A DNA stretch of 64,000 bases from Rhodomicrobium vannielii ATCC 17100 (lineage in GTDB: Bacteria; Pseudomonadota; Alphaproteobacteria; Rhizobiales; Rhodomicrobiaceae), in contig NC_014664.1 of NCBI RefSeq assembly GCF_000166055.1, positions 3,131,501-3,195,500 on the forward strand. Direction: 5' to 3'. A program made the position numbers and the translations under genes. The notes under the pieces are model-generated. The model did no database searches, was not told the DNA's origin, and was given only the letters and a program-made list of their open reading frames with translations. Positions 17,114-27,353 of this stretch are shown piece after piece; the stretch's first letter is position 1, and every line of letters starts with the position of its first letter.

Positions 17114-17731
17114 ATGATTTCGCACGCCGATAAAACGGCCATCGAACACGCCATCGCCGAGGAAGAGGCGCGGACCTCGGGCGAGATCGTCGTCGTGATC
17201 GCGCGGGCGAGCGCCGACTATTATTATGTGCCGTACATGTGGGCGGCACTTGTCGCGCTCGTCGTGCCGTGGCCGCTCATTCATTGGACGTGGATGCCGG
17301 TGCAGATGATCTACATCATCCAGCTCGGCGTTTTCGCGGCGCTCGCACTTCTGCTGCATTATCCGCCGCTTCGTTATGCGCTGGTGCCGGCGAGCGTTCG
17401 CCGCAAGCGCGTGCATCAGCGGGCGGCGCAACAATTCGTCGCGCAGGACATTCACACGACGGCGGGACATACCGGCGTCCTGCTCTTCGTCTCGCAGGCG
17501 GAGCGCCGCGCGGAAATTCTCGTCGACGCCGGTATTCACGAGAAAGTGCCCGATGCGGAGTGGAAAAAGATCGTCGACCGGCTTACAGACCGGATCGGAC
17601 GCGGCGAGCCTGCGGCGGGCCTTGAGGAAGCGGTTCACAAGATCGGAGAACATCTCGCAACTCATTTCCCTCCTGATGCGACAAAGGAAAACCTTTTGCC
17701 GAACCACCTCGTCATGTTAAACGCAGACTAA
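17114..17731 (+). CDS. TPM-domain membrane protein 2
   Basis: A 205-residue protein with two central membrane helices (about residues 40-85) inside a TPM-like domain: N-terminal HAIAEEEARTSGEIVVVI, then C-terminal TGVLLFVSQAERRAEILVDAGIHEKVP and the closing helix with IGEHLATHFP. The frame stays open upstream to 16982, but ATG 17114 has GGGAGG before it. It is the third gene of the lemA operon; both TPM proteins may work with LemA in the inner membrane. Confidence 0.88.
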   Translation: MISHADKTAIEHAIAEEEARTSGEIVVVIARASADYYYVPYMWAALVALVVPWPLIHWTWMPVQMIYIIQLGVFAALALLLHYPPLRYALVPASVRRKRVHQRAAQQFVAQDIHTTAGHTGVLLFVSQAERRAEILVDAGIHEKVPDAEWKKIVDRLTDRIGRGEPAAGLEEAVHKIGEHLATHFPPDATKENLLPNHLVMLNAD

Positions 17732-17761
17732 TTCCAGCGAGCGGCGTTCGCCGCAGCTTTA

Positions 17762-17843
17762 AATTCTTGCCGCCATCTTGTCTCCGCATAGCAGCTATGC
17801 TATCTGCGGCGCGGCAAAGAATTGACAGCCATGTAATATGGCT
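17762..17843. promoter_or_regulatory. Nested inverted repeats and possible promoter upstream of the reductase gene
   Basis: AATTCTTGCCGC (17762-17773) pairs with GCGGCAAAGAATT (17811-17823) with one bulged base. Inside lies a second stem CCGCA/TGCGG (17784-17809). Directly after it TTGACA (17822-17827) could be a -35 box, and AGCCAT-N5-ATGGCT (17827-17843) is a small operator-like palindrome. The promoter reading is weak because no good -10 box follows. Confidence 0.35.
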
Positions 17844-17886
17844 CAACTAACGAGACCGGCATCACCTCCACAGGAAAGTTCTGCAA

Positions 17887-18660
17887 ATGGGCGCGTTCTA
17901 CGAAGAGAAAGTCTTGGACGTCAAACATTGGAATGGCGACCTTTTCACCTTTCGGACAACGCGCGATCAGACGTTCCGCTTCCGCAACGGCGAATTCACG
18001 ATGATCGGCCTGCGCGTGGAAGGCAAGCCGCTGCTCCGCGCCTACAGCATGGCCTGCGCGAACTACGACGACACGCTCGAATTTTTCAGCATCAAGGTTC
18101 AGAACGGCCCGCTGACCTCGCGTCTCCAGCACATTCAGGACGGCGACACGATCCTCGTCGGCAAAAAGGCCACGGGCACGCTCGTCATCGACAATTTGAA
18201 GCCCGGCAAGCACCTTTATCTGCTCAGCACCGGCACGGGCCTTGCGCCCTTCCTCAGCATCATCCGCGACCCGGAAACCTACGAAGCGTACGAGAAAGTC
18301 GTTCTCGTTCACGGCGTGCGTCAGGTGAACGACCTCGCCTACAATGAGTGGCTCACGAGCGAACTGCCGCGTGACGAGTTCCTCGGCGACCTGGTGCGCG
18401 ACAAGCTCGTGTATTATCCCACGGTCACGCGCGAGCAATATCGCAACATGGGCCGCATCACCGACCTCATGACATCCGGCAAGCTCTACAGCGACATCGG
18501 CCTGCCCCACCTCAGCCGCGACGACGACCGTATCATGATGTGCGGAAGCCCGGCGATGCTCGCCGACGTGAAGGCTTTGCTTCTCGGCCTCGGCTGGGAG
18601 GAAGGCAACCACGGCGAGCCGGGCGACTTCGTGCTCGAAAAGGCGTTTGTCGAGAAATAG
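17887..18660 (+). CDS. fpr: Ferredoxin/flavodoxin-NADP+ reductase
   Basis: A 257-residue FAD enzyme that moves electrons between NADPH and ferredoxin or flavodoxin. FAD-binding motif RAYSMACAN (near residue 50), NADP-binding stretch LLSTGTGLAPFLSIIRDPE (near 110) and VVLVHGVRQVNDL, and the bacterial Fpr ending with a C-terminal GDFVLEKAFVEK that stacks over the flavin. It is a monocistronic unit closed by a strong terminator. It could supply electrons for Fe-S assembly or stress response; that link is inferred. Confidence 0.93.
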   Translation: MGAFYEEKVLDVKHWNGDLFTFRTTRDQTFRFRNGEFTMIGLRVEGKPLLRAYSMACANYDDTLEFFSIKVQNGPLTSRLQHIQDGDTILVGKKATGTLVIDNLKPGKHLYLLSTGTGLAPFLSIIRDPETYEAYEKVVLVHGVRQVNDLAYNEWLTSELPRDEFLGDLVRDKLVYYPTVTREQYRNMGRITDLMTSGKLYSDIGLPHLSRDDDRIMMCGSPAMLADVKALLLGLGWEEGNHGEPGDFVLEKAFVEK

Positions 18661-18692
18661 GCGCCCGCACCTCTCGCGTCGTTACATCCAAG

Positions 18693-18723
18693 CCCCGGAG
18701 CGCTCGCGCGGCCGGGGTTTTTT
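18693..18723 (+). terminator. Intrinsic terminator after fpr
   Basis: Stem CCCCGG (18693-18698) / CCGGGG (18712-18717) with a GC-rich loop, followed by TTTTTTC. Confidence 0.8.
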
Positions 18724-18796
18724 CGTGCCCACGCCCATCGTCCACAGGCTTTGCAAGTCCATGTCCCGCATGAAGGATCTTTAAGTGGAAGCAGGC

Positions 18797-20716
18797 ATGC
18801 TGCGTGCTACCTTCAAAAAAGCTGAAAAGAAGGTCGCAAGCCTCATGCCCCATTTTGTGCATTTGTTGTTCGCAGCGCTGATAGCACTTTCCTTCGCCGC
18901 GCCCGCGTTCGCCGATCCTGAGAAGCACCACGCGCTTTCTCTCGTGCGCGAGCCGAAATATCCGGCCGATTTCAAACATTTCGATGGTGTGAACCCGAAC
19001 GCACCAAAGGGCGGCACCGTGCGCCTCGCATCCGCCGCACCCTATGACAATCTCAATCCGGCGGTGTTTCGCGGCAACATCGCGCCCGGCGTCTCGCGTG
19101 GCGCGGATCTGGTTTTCGAAGCGCTCATGGTCACGTCGCGCGAGGAAGGCTCGACGCAATATTGCCTTCTGTGCGAGTGGGTCAGCTTCCCGGAGGATCG
19201 ATCGTCCGTCACGTTCAAGCTGCGCGAAGGCGCGCGCTGGCACGATGGCGTGGCCGTAACCGTCGAGGACGTGCTCTTCAGCATGGATGTCGCGAAGGGC
19301 CGGGACACGGACACGGGCGCGCCCTGGCAACCGCTCCTCGCGCAGTATTACAAGAACGTGGTCAAGGGCGAGAAGACCGGCGAGCATGAGGTGACGTTCA
19401 CCTTCGATGTCTCCGGCAACCGCGAACTCCCGTTCATCGTGGGCGAACTCGTCGTTTATCCCAAGCACTGGTGGGAAGGGCGCGACGAAAGCGGCAAGCC
19501 GCGCGACATCTCGAAGACCTCGCTCGAACCGCCGCTCGGCTCCGGCCCGTACAAGGTCAAGGCGACGCGGCCGGGCGAGTGGATCGCGTTCGAGCGCGTT
19601 CCCGCCTATTGGGGGCGCGATCTCCCCGTGCGTGCAGGCGAGAACAATTTCGACACGCTCGAATTCCAGTATTACGGCGATTTGAACGTGTCGATGGAGG
19701 CGTTTAAGGCCGGGCAATATGATTTCCGCGCCGAATCGAGCGCAAAGGCCTGGGCCACAGCCTATGATTTCCCGGCGCTGCGCGAGGGCAAGGTCGTCAA
19801 GCGCGAGGTGACGCTGGAAACGCCGAAGCCGATGCAGGGCTTCGTCTTCAATATCCGCCGCCCGAAATTCGAGGACGTCCGCGTGCGCCGCGCATTCAAC
19901 CTCGCCTTCGACTTCGAGTGGACGAACCAGAACCTGTTCTTCGGGCAATATACACGCACGAACAGCTTCTTCGAAGGGCAGGAATTGGCCTCCAAGGGAC
20001 TGCCATCGTCCGCAGAGCTTGAGCTTCTGGAGCCCTTGCGCGACAAGATCCCGCCGGAAGTCTTCACTGAAGAATTCAGAAATCCGGTAAACAAGGACCC
20101 GGCCGATTTCCGCACCAACCTTCGGCAGGCCGCGCGCCTCCTGAAGGAAGCCGGATATAAAGTCGTCAACAACAAGCTGGTGAGCCCGAAGGGCGAGCCG
20201 TTCACAGTAGAATTCCTTATAGAGTCCGAGGCTTTCCAGCGGGTGATCCTGCCCTACGTGGAAAACCTTCGGCGGCTCGGCATCGACGCTAATGTGCGGC
20301 TCGTGGATTCCACCGAGATGAAGCGGCGCGAAGACACGTTCGACTTCGACATTATTGTTGGCGTCTTCGCGCAGTCGGAATCGCCCGGTAACGAGCAGCG
20401 CGAATTCTGGAGTTCGTCCGCCGCCGACCAGACCGGCAGCCGCAACGTGATCGGCATCAAGAACCCCGCGATCGACACGCTCGTTGACAAGATCATCTTC
20501 GCGCCAAACCGCGACGCGCTCGTCACGGCCTGCCGGGCGCTCGACCGCGTGCTTCTCTGGAGCGCATTCGTTATTCCTCAATGGCATTCCGCGACGGCCC
20601 GCATCGCCTACTGGAACAAGTTCGGCTCGCCCGATCCCTTGCCGAAGCTTGTGGTCGGCTTCCCGGATGTCTGGTGGTTCGATGCTGAACTCGCTGCAAA
20701 GAACGGGTTGAAATGA
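18797..20716 (+). CDS. Peptide-type ABC transporter binding protein (YejA-like), copy 1
   Basis: Periplasmic SBP_bac_5-family protein of about 639 residues. The N-terminus is basic (MLRATFKKAEKK), followed by a hydrophobic stretch and a cleavage site after APAFA. Typical blocks are LKYPADFKHFDGVNPNAPKGG-like (here EPKYPADFKHFDG), EPPLGSGPYKV, AFNLAFDFEWTNQNLFFGQY and WHSATARIAYWNKF, all characteristic of the YejA/microcin-C-type group. I took ATG 18797; GTG 18785 and ATG 18845 are alternatives, the latter losing the positive n-region. It overlaps the second copy by ATGA. Confidence 0.92.
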   Translation: MLRATFKKAEKKVASLMPHFVHLLFAALIALSFAAPAFADPEKHHALSLVREPKYPADFKHFDGVNPNAPKGGTVRLASAAPYDNLNPAVFRGNIAPGVSRGADLVFEALMVTSREEGSTQYCLLCEWVSFPEDRSSVTFKLREGARWHDGVAVTVEDVLFSMDVAKGRDTDTGAPWQPLLAQYYKNVVKGEKTGEHEVTFTFDVSGNRELPFIVGELVVYPKHWWEGRDESGKPRDISKTSLEPPLGSGPYKVKATRPGEWIAFERVPAYWGRDLPVRAGENNFDTLEFQYYGDLNVSMEAFKAGQYDFRAESSAKAWATAYDFPALREGKVVKREVTLETPKPMQGFVFNIRRPKFEDVRVRRAFNLAFDFEWTNQNLFFGQYTRTNSFFEGQELASKGLPSSAELELLEPLRDKIPPEVFTEEFRNPVNKDPADFRTNLRQAARLLKEAGYKVVNNKLVSPKGEPFTVEFLIESEAFQRVILPYVENLRRLGIDANVRLVDSTEMKRREDTFDFDIIVGVFAQSESPGNEQREFWSSSAADQTGSRNVIGIKNPAIDTLVDKIIFAPNRDALVTACRALDRVLLWSAFVIPQWHSATARIAYWNKFGSPDPLPKLVVGFPDVWWFDAELAAKNGLK

Positions 20717-22572
20717 GGACATACGAGGCTCGCAAACACACGCAGATGTGGCGCGGAGGTGCTCTGCTCGCCGCGCTCTTCGCAACGGCGATGCTGCTCC
20801 TCGCGGGGAGCGCCGATGCGGCGGAGCGCCGACACGGGCTTTCCTCCTTCGGCACGCTGAAATACGCCGCCGACTTCAAGCATTTCGACTATGTGAACCC
20901 GGACGCGCCGAAAGGCGGGCGGCTCGCGACGATGCCGACGAGTTCCATCAATACGTTCAACCATTTCAATGGCTTCATCCTGCGCGGCGACGCGCCGGAA
21001 GGCGTCGGCCTCCTGTTCGACTCGCTGATGGCACGCGCAATGGACGAGCCGGACGCGGTGTACGGCCTCGTTGCGCATTCAGCCGAGGTGGCGGACGACA
21101 GGCTGTCGGCGACGTTCTATCTTCGCCCCGAGGCGCGTTTCCGCGACAGCACGCCACTCACTGCGGACGATGTGGTGTTTACGCTGGACAAGCTGAAGAA
21201 AGACGGTCATCCGCGCTATCAGATGATGCTGCGCGATGTCGTGAGCGCAACGGCGGTGGACCCGCAGACGGTGCGCTACACCTTCAAAGGCGATAACCTG
21301 CGCGACCTGCCGCTGATGGTGGCGCAGCTTCCCGTCTTCTCGAAGGCATTTTACACCGCGAACGACTTCCTGAAGGAAAGCCTCGATCCGCCGCTCGGCT
21401 CCGGCCCTTACGAGGTCGGCGAATTCCGGCAGGGCACCTTCGTCAGCTACAACCGCCGCAAGGATTATTGGGCCGCCGATCTGCCGGTCAATCGCGGGCG
21501 TTACAATTTCGATACGATCCGCTTTGAATATTATCGCGACCGCGCCGTGGGCCTCGAAGCGTTCAAGGCGCGCGGGTACGATCTGCGCGAGGAATTCACC
21601 TCGAAGAGCTGGGCGACGGAATATGACGTGCCTGCCGTCCGCGAAGGCAAGATCGTCAAGCTGACGCTGCCCGATGGCCGCCCCTCCGGCGCGCAGGGCT
21701 TCTTCCTCAACATGCGGCGCGAGAAGTTCGCCGACAGCCGCGTTCGCAAGGCGCTCGACTACGCCTTCGACTTCGAGTGGACGAACAAGGCGCTGTTCTT
21801 CGGCCTCTACAGCCGCACGGCGAGCTACTTCGAGAACTCGGACCTGAAGGCCGAAGGAAAGCCGTCTGATGCCGAACTCGCGCTGCTCGAACCGTTCCGC
21901 GACAAGCTCCCGCCCGAGGTGTTCGGCGAGCCCTACACACCGCCCGTCACGGACGGCTCTGGTCGCTTCCGGCCGAGCATTCGTGAGGCGTCGCGGCTCC
22001 TCGACGAGGCGGGCTGGAAGCTCGACGGCGGCATCAGGAAAAACGCGAAGGGTGAAACGCTCGACGTCGAGTTCCTCATCGACGATCCCGTAACCGAACG
22101 CATCGTCGGCCCCTATGCGGGCAGGCTGTCCGATCTCGGCGTGAAGGCGACGCTGCGCCGCGTCGACCCCACGCAGGAGCAAGAGCGGATCAGGCGCTAC
22201 GATTTCGAGATCAGCACGCAGCGCTATTCCCTGTCGCAGACGCCGGGCCCGGAGGTGCGCGCCTTCTGGAACAGCGAGGCCGGCAAGGAAGACGGCAGCT
22301 ATAATCTCTCAGGCATTGCCGATCCCGCCGTCGATGCGCTGATCGACAAGGTGCTTGCCGCGAAAAGTCGCGATGAACTTCGCACCGCTTGCCGCGCGCT
22401 CGACCGTGTGCTTCGCGCCGGGCATTACTGGGTGCCGCAGTGGTACAAGGCGGCCCACAACATCGCGATGTGGGACAAGTTCGCCCGCCCCGCCGTGAAG
22501 CCCGCCTACGATCCGGCCATTCTGGACACGTGGTGGTACGACGCAGACAAAGCGGCAAAGCTCGGAGGCTAG
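20713..22572 (+). CDS. Peptide-type ABC transporter binding protein (YejA-like), copy 2
   Basis: A 619-residue paralogue of the preceding binding protein, with a signal peptide ending ADAAERRHGLS. It has the same blocks: YAADFKHFDYVNPDAPKGG, DPPLGSGPYEV, ALDYAFDFEWTNKALFFGLY, HYWVPQWYKAAHNIAMWDKF. It overlaps copy 1 by 4 nt (ATGA). Two binding proteins sharing one set of permeases would widen the range of peptides or microcin-like compounds taken up. The permease genes follow after a 690-nt gap. Confidence 0.92.
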   Translation: MRTYEARKHTQMWRGGALLAALFATAMLLLAGSADAAERRHGLSSFGTLKYAADFKHFDYVNPDAPKGGRLATMPTSSINTFNHFNGFILRGDAPEGVGLLFDSLMARAMDEPDAVYGLVAHSAEVADDRLSATFYLRPEARFRDSTPLTADDVVFTLDKLKKDGHPRYQMMLRDVVSATAVDPQTVRYTFKGDNLRDLPLMVAQLPVFSKAFYTANDFLKESLDPPLGSGPYEVGEFRQGTFVSYNRRKDYWAADLPVNRGRYNFDTIRFEYYRDRAVGLEAFKARGYDLREEFTSKSWATEYDVPAVREGKIVKLTLPDGRPSGAQGFFLNMRREKFADSRVRKALDYAFDFEWTNKALFFGLYSRTASYFENSDLKAEGKPSDAELALLEPFRDKLPPEVFGEPYTPPVTDGSGRFRPSIREASRLLDEAGWKLDGGIRKNAKGETLDVEFLIDDPVTERIVGPYAGRLSDLGVKATLRRVDPTQEQERIRRYDFEISTQRYSLSQTPGPEVRAFWNSEAGKEDGSYNLSGIADPAVDALIDKVLAAKSRDELRTACRALDRVLRAGHYWVPQWYKAAHNIAMWDKFARPAVKPAYDPAILDTWWYDADKAAKLGG

Positions 22573-23262
22573 ACAACGCACCCGCATCAAGGCGCACGCC
22601 CTCGTTCAAGTCTAGCGGGCGGCCGGTATCGAAAAAGCAAGTCTATCTCTTGCGATTGTGGGCGGCGTTTCATAGGGTATCCGCCACATCGAACCGCCGG
22701 GGGCGGGCAATGCTTCAGCTTATGCTTGGAGACGCTGTGAAAATCGTTAAGAGGATCTTACCGCCGTTTACCATAGTGGAGATATATGGGGCGCCTACCA
22801 TGATTAGCGGACATAATCCCGCGCCATGCGATGCCCGCCGGTAGAGCGATTCTGACATATGCGTTCCGCCTGCCGGGCGCATTCGGACGTAGGTCAGGCG
22901 CGTCGGTCTGAATGTGTGACATTTGATCCGACGCGAATTTTCGCTGCTAGAGCCCGTTCCGATCTGATTGATGCAATCAGATCGGTAAAACGGTCTCTAT
23001 CTTCAAAATGAGAGACGGATTCACCGATCAGGTTGGTTCAACCTGATAGGATCCGGCTCTAGCCGGAAATCGGACCACGAGGGCGTAAAGCATGAGGCAA
23101 GCGCCTTGGCGCATCATGGGGCTGAGCATCCCGCTGCGCGCCACGGACGCCGCCGCAAAACGGGCCGTTACGGCCTTGAGAATTTAGCGAGCGCGAACCG
23201 CCGCAGAGCCGCGAACGCAGTCGCGCCAGCGGAGGCCGCGCCAAGCCAAACAACAGGGAAAG
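22573..23262. other. 690-nt gap inside the yej-type cluster
   Basis: There is no convincing gene between the second binding protein and the first permease. The gap carries the composite repeat at 22946-23063 and probably a separate promoter for the permease/ATPase genes. Open frames here lack ribosome-binding sites and protein character. Confidence 0.6.
22946..23078. repeat. Composite intergenic repeat with 9-bp terminal inverted repeats (unit B)
   Basis: GCTAGAGCC (22946-22954) and GGCTCTAGC (23055-23063) are inverted ends of a 118-bp element. Inside are a perfect 11-bp hairpin CCGATCTGATT/AATCAGATCGG (22959-22985), a CGGTCTCT...AGAGACGG stem (22991-23018) and TTCAACCTGAT (23037-23047). The last two are shared with the repeat at 15437-15490. 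Just outside, AATCGGACCAC (23068-23078) is shared with the inverted repeat at 11379-11444. It looks like a mobile, non-coding REP/MITE-like element. Confidence 0.7.
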
Positions 23263-24369
23263 ATGACCGCATATATCGTCCGACGCCTGGCCCTGATGGT
23301 CCCCACGCTGCTCGGCATCATGCTGATCAGCTTCATCATCATCCAGTTCGCCCCCGGCGGCCCGATCGAGCGCATCATCGCGCAATTGCAGGGCACGAAC
23401 GTCGATGCCACCGCGCGCATCGGCGGTTCGTCCACCGGCGATTTCTCGAAGATGGCCGCGCCGGGCCAGGATGCGGGCGGCGGCGGCTCCTATCGTGGTG
23501 CGCGCGGGCTCGATCCCGAACTTATCAAGAGCCTCGAAAAGCAGTTCGGCTTCGACAAGCCGCCCGTCGAGCGCTTCCTGCACATGATGACGAGCTACCT
23601 CACGTTCGATTTCGGCCAGAGCTATTTCCGCGACGTGAGCGTGCTCCAGCTCATCAAGGAGAAGCTGCCGGTGTCGATCTCCATCGGCCTTTGGCTGACG
23701 CTGCTCACCTACCTGATTTCGATCCCGCTCGGCATACGCAAGGCCGTGCATGACGGCTCGCGCTTCGACGTGTGGACATCGACCGTCGTCATTATCGGTT
23801 ACGCGATCCCGAGCTTCCTGTTCGCGATCTTCCTCATCGTGCTGTTCGCGGGCGGTTCCTTCCTCGACTGGTTCCCTCTACGCGGCCTCGTATCCGATAA
23901 TTTCGCGCAGCTTTCGTGGCCCGAAAAGATCCTCGATTACTTCTGGCATCTCGCGCTGCCGATCACCGCGATGGTGATTTCCTCGCTCGCAACCATCACA
24001 TTCCTCACGAAGAACTCGTTCCTCGATGAAATCAGGAAGCAATATGTGACGACCGCGCGCGCGAAGGGCCTCACCGAAACGCGCGTGCTTTACGGCCACG
24101 TGTTCCGCAACGCGATGCTGCTGGTGATCTCCGGCTTCCCGGCGGCGTTCATTTCGGCGTTTTTCACCAACGCGCTGCTCATCGAAACGATCTTCTCGCT
24201 CGACGGCCTCGGCCGCCTCTCCTTCGAGAGTGTGCTGAACCGAGACTACGCCGTGGTGTTCGCGACGCTCTACATCTTCTCGGCCATCGGCCTTTTGCTC
24301 AACCTGGTGTCGGACCTCGTTTATACGTGGGTTGATCCGCGCATCGATTTCGAGACGAGGGAGGTCTAG
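23263..24369 (+). CDS. yejB: ABC transporter permease YejB
   Basis: A 368-residue inner-membrane permease of the oligopeptide (DppB/YejB) class. The N-terminus [19 protein letters not shown] is typical, and a long periplasmic insert follows (about residues 30-115). The EAA motif region is [22 protein letters not shown]. The end [18 protein letters not shown] matches YejB. ATG has GGGAAAG upstream. It is followed 3 nt later by yejE. Confidence 0.94.
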   Translation: MTAYIVRRLALMVPTLLGIMLISFIIIQFAPGGPIERIIAQLQGTNVDATARIGGSSTGDFSKMAAPGQDAGGGGSYRGARGLDPELIKSLEKQFGFDKPPVERFLHMMTSYLTFDFGQSYFRDVSVLQLIKEKLPVSISIGLWLTLLTYLISIPLGIRKAVHDGSRFDVWTSTVVIIGYAIPSFLFAIFLIVLFAGGSFLDWFPLRGLVSDNFAQLSWPEKILDYFWHLALPITAMVISSLATITFLTKNSFLDEIRKQYVTTARAKGLTETRVLYGHVFRNAMLLVISGFPAAFISAFFTNALLIETIFSLDGLGRLSFESVLNRDYAVVFATLYIFSAIGLLLNLVSDLVYTWVDPRIDFETREV

Positions 24370-24372
24370 GCC

Positions 24373-25515
24373 ATGGACATTCGTGTCGAACGCGCCCCTG
24401 ACGCGCCCGCAGAAAAAGACCCGGCGGAAATCGCCGCGCCTGTCGCAGAGAAGCGCGGGTGGTTTCACTTCTCGCCGCTGAACCAGCGACGCTGGAGTAT
24501 CTTCAAGTCGAACCGGCGCGGCTTCTACAGCTTCATCCTCTTCACCATTCTGTTCTTCCTGACGCTGTTCGCGGAGTTCATCGCGAACGACAAGCCCTTC
24601 CTCGTGAAGTACGACGGCGCGATCTACACGCCGATCTTCAAGATGTACACGGAGAAGCAATTCGGTGGCGAGTTCGAGACCGAAGCCGATTACCGCGACC
24701 CGGAGGTGAAACGCCTTATCGAAGAGAAGAACGGCTGGATGGTGTGGCCGCTCATTCCGTACAGCTATCGCACGATCAAGCTGGACCTGCCGGTGCCCGC
24801 TCCCGCGCCGCCATCGTGGGAAAATTGGCTCGGCACCGACGATCAGGGCCGCGACGTGCTCGCGCGCGTGATCTACGGCTTCCGCATCTCGGTGCTGTTC
24901 GGCCTGTTCCTCACCATCTTCTCGGCGCTTATCGGCGTGACGCTTGGCGCGATCCAGGGCTATTTCGGCGGCTGGACCGACCTTTTGATGCAGCGCTTCA
25001 TCGAGATCATCGGATCGCTACCGAGGCTTTACATCCTGCTGATCCTGTCGGCGATCCTTGCGCCGGGCTTCTGGTGGCTGCTGTTCATCATGCTGCTGTT
25101 TGAGTGGACGGCGTTCGTCGGCCCCGTGCGCGCGGAGTTTCTGCGCGGCCGCAACTTCGAATATGTCCGCGCCGCGCGCGCGCTCGGCCTGTCGAACGTG
25201 CAGATCATGTTCAAGCACATCCTGCCGAACGCCATGGTTGCGACCGTCACCTTCGCGCCGTTCATCCTCGGCGGTGCGATCACGGCGCTGACGGCGCTGG
25301 ATTATCTCGGCTTCGGCCTGCCGCCCGGCTCGCCGTCACTCGGCGAACTTCTCCAGCAGGGCAAGCAGAACCTGCAAGCGCCGTGGCTGGGCCTCACTGC
25401 GTTCTTCACCATCGCGCTTATGCTGAGCCTGCTCGTCTTCGTGGGCGAGGCGGTGCGTGATGCGCTCGACCCGAGGAAGACCATGCGCGTAAACCACGTC
25501 GCGACGGGGAGCTAG
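24373..25515 (+). CDS. yejE: ABC transporter permease YejE
   Basis: A 380-residue permease, partner of YejB. The N-terminal part contains SPLNQRRWSIFKSNRRGFYSF-like sequence (a YejE hallmark) followed by a helix and a soluble insert (ANDKPFLVKYDGAIYTPIF). The transport domain has WLGTDDQGRDVLARVIYGFR and the EAA motif YVRAARALGLSNVQIMFKHILPN. It ends with the DppC-like EAVRDALDPRK. Confidence 0.94.
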   Translation: MDIRVERAPDAPAEKDPAEIAAPVAEKRGWFHFSPLNQRRWSIFKSNRRGFYSFILFTILFFLTLFAEFIANDKPFLVKYDGAIYTPIFKMYTEKQFGGEFETEADYRDPEVKRLIEEKNGWMVWPLIPYSYRTIKLDLPVPAPAPPSWENWLGTDDQGRDVLARVIYGFRISVLFGLFLTIFSALIGVTLGAIQGYFGGWTDLLMQRFIEIIGSLPRLYILLILSAILAPGFWWLLFIMLLFEWTAFVGPVRAEFLRGRNFEYVRAARALGLSNVQIMFKHILPNAMVATVTFAPFILGGAITALTALDYLGFGLPPGSPSLGELLQQGKQNLQAPWLGLTAFFTIALMLSLLVFVGEAVRDALDPRKTMRVNHVATGS

Positions 25516-25519
25516 GCCG

Positions 25520-27190
25520 ATGACCGAAACGCAAGCGATACAGCCGACGCCCATCGAAGCCGCTCCCGCAGAAGCGCCGCTGATCGAGGTTCGGAACCTC
25601 GCCGTGAAGTTTAACGGCACCGCGCCGGATGTCTTCGCCGCGCGCGATGTCTCCTTCGACATCAAGAAAGGCGAGACGCTTGCGCTCGTGGGCGAATCCG
25701 GCTCCGGCAAGACGGTGTCGGCGCTCTCGATCTTGCGCCTGCTCCCGGTGGGCGACGCGACTAACCCCATCGGCGAAATCTGGTTCGAGGGGCAGGATCT
25801 GCTGAAGGCGAAGGAGGCGGACATCCGACGCGTGCGCGGCAACCGCATCTCCATCATCTTTCAGGAGCCGATGACCTCGCTCAATCCGCTGCATACGGTG
25901 GAGACACAGGTCAGCGAGGTGCTGAAGGTCCATAAGGGCATGTCGAATACGGCGGCCCGCGAGCGCACGCTGGAACTGCTCACCAAGGTCGGCATCCGCG
26001 ACCCCGAAAGCCGCCTCGGCGCTTATCCGCATCAGCTTTCCGGCGGCCAGCGGCAACGCGTGATGATTGCCATGGCGCTCGCGAACGAGCCGGACCTGCT
26101 CATCGCGGACGAGCCGACGACGGCGCTCGACGTGACGATTCAGGCGCAAATCCTCGACCTTCTGAAAGACCTTCAGCGCGAACTCGGCATGGCGCTGCTT
26201 CTCATCACGCACGACCTCGGCATCGTCCGCAAGATGGCGGATCGGACCTGCGTGATGAAGGACGGGCTCGTCGTTGAGCGCGGGCCTGCGGAAGAGGTGT
26301 TCACCAACCCGCAGCATCCCTACACGAAGCAGCTGCTCGCCGCGCAGCCAAAGGGCGAAGCGCCGCCGCTCGACGAGACCGCGCCCGTTGTGCTGAAGGC
26401 CGACGACCTGAAAGTGTGGTTTCCGATCAAACGCGGCTTCCTGCAAAAGACGGTCGATCACATCAAGGCGGTGGACGGCGTTTCGTTCAAGCTGCGCGCC
26501 GGGCAGACGCTCGGCATCGTGGGCGAGTCGGGTTCCGGCAAGACGACGCTCGGCCTCGCCATGCTGCGGCTGATTTCGAGCGAGGGTCAGATTGTCTATG
26601 CAGGCCAGCGCATCGACGGGCTGAAGTCGCGCGAGATGCGCCCGCTGCGACGCGAAATGCAGATCGTGTTTCAAGACCCATTCGGCTCGCTCAGCCCACG
26701 CCTTTCGGTGGGCCAGATCATCGAGGAAGGGCTTCTTATCCAGAACCCCGACATGAGCCGCGAGGAGCGCCGCGCGCGCGTTTCGGCCGCGCTGGATGAA
26801 GTCGGCCTCAAGCCCGAGTGGCAGGACCGCTACCCGCACGAGTTTTCCGGCGGCCAGCGCCAGCGCATCTCCATCGCCCGCGCCATGATCCTCGAACCGC
26901 GCTTCCTCATGCTCGACGAGCCGACGAGCGCGCTCGACGTGTCCGTGCAGGCGCAAATCGTCGACCTGCTCAGCGGCCTCCAGAAGAAGCGCGGCCTCGC
27001 CTATCTCTTCATCAGCCACGACCTCAAGGTGATGCGCGCGCTTGCAAGCTACGTCATCGTGATGCGCAACGGCGTGGTGGTGGAGGAAGGGCCGACGCGG
27101 GAGATCTTCGAGCACCCGAAGAGCGATTACACCAAGGCGCTCATCGCCGCCGCGCTCGATCACCGCACGCTAGTCGTTCAGGCGGCCTAG
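25520..27190 (+). CDS. yejF: Duplicated ABC transporter ATPase YejF
   Basis: A 556-residue protein with two complete ATP-binding domains. Domain 1: Walker [10 protein letters not shown], signature [15 protein letters not shown], Walker [13 protein letters not shown]. Domain 2: Walker [10 protein letters not shown], signature [15 protein letters not shown], Walker [13 protein letters not shown]. It drives the YejBE permease for peptide or microcin-C-like import. It starts 4 nt after yejE and closes the cluster. Confidence 0.95.
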   Translation: MTETQAIQPTPIEAAPAEAPLIEVRNLAVKFNGTAPDVFAARDVSFDIKKGETLALVGESGSGKTVSALSILRLLPVGDATNPIGEIWFEGQDLLKAKEADIRRVRGNRISIIFQEPMTSLNPLHTVETQVSEVLKVHKGMSNTAARERTLELLTKVGIRDPESRLGAYPHQLSGGQRQRVMIAMALANEPDLLIADEPTTALDVTIQAQILDLLKDLQRELGMALLLITHDLGIVRKMADRTCVMKDGLVVERGPAEEVFTNPQHPYTKQLLAAQPKGEAPPLDETAPVVLKADDLKVWFPIKRGFLQKTVDHIKAVDGVSFKLRAGQTLGIVGESGSGKTTLGLAMLRLISSEGQIVYAGQRIDGLKSREMRPLRREMQIVFQDPFGSLSPRLSVGQIIEEGLLIQNPDMSREERRARVSAALDEVGLKPEWQDRYPHEFSGGQRQRISIARAMILEPRFLMLDEPTSALDVSVQAQIVDLLSGLQKKRGLAYLFISHDLKVMRALASYVIVMRNGVVVEEGPTREIFEHPKSDYTKALIAAALDHRTLVVQAA

Positions 27191-27353
27191 GCGAACGCCA
27201 TTTGCGCGCGCGTGCCCAACTCGCCCGCCATGCGCCTGGGCATGCGCTGGTGTGACCCCTGACGCGACCCGTTGGACGTTGACGGTTCCCTCCCGCAACC
27301 GGTAATGTTCATAGTGGCCGAACTATAAACGAATAACGATTCCCCCGGGAGAA

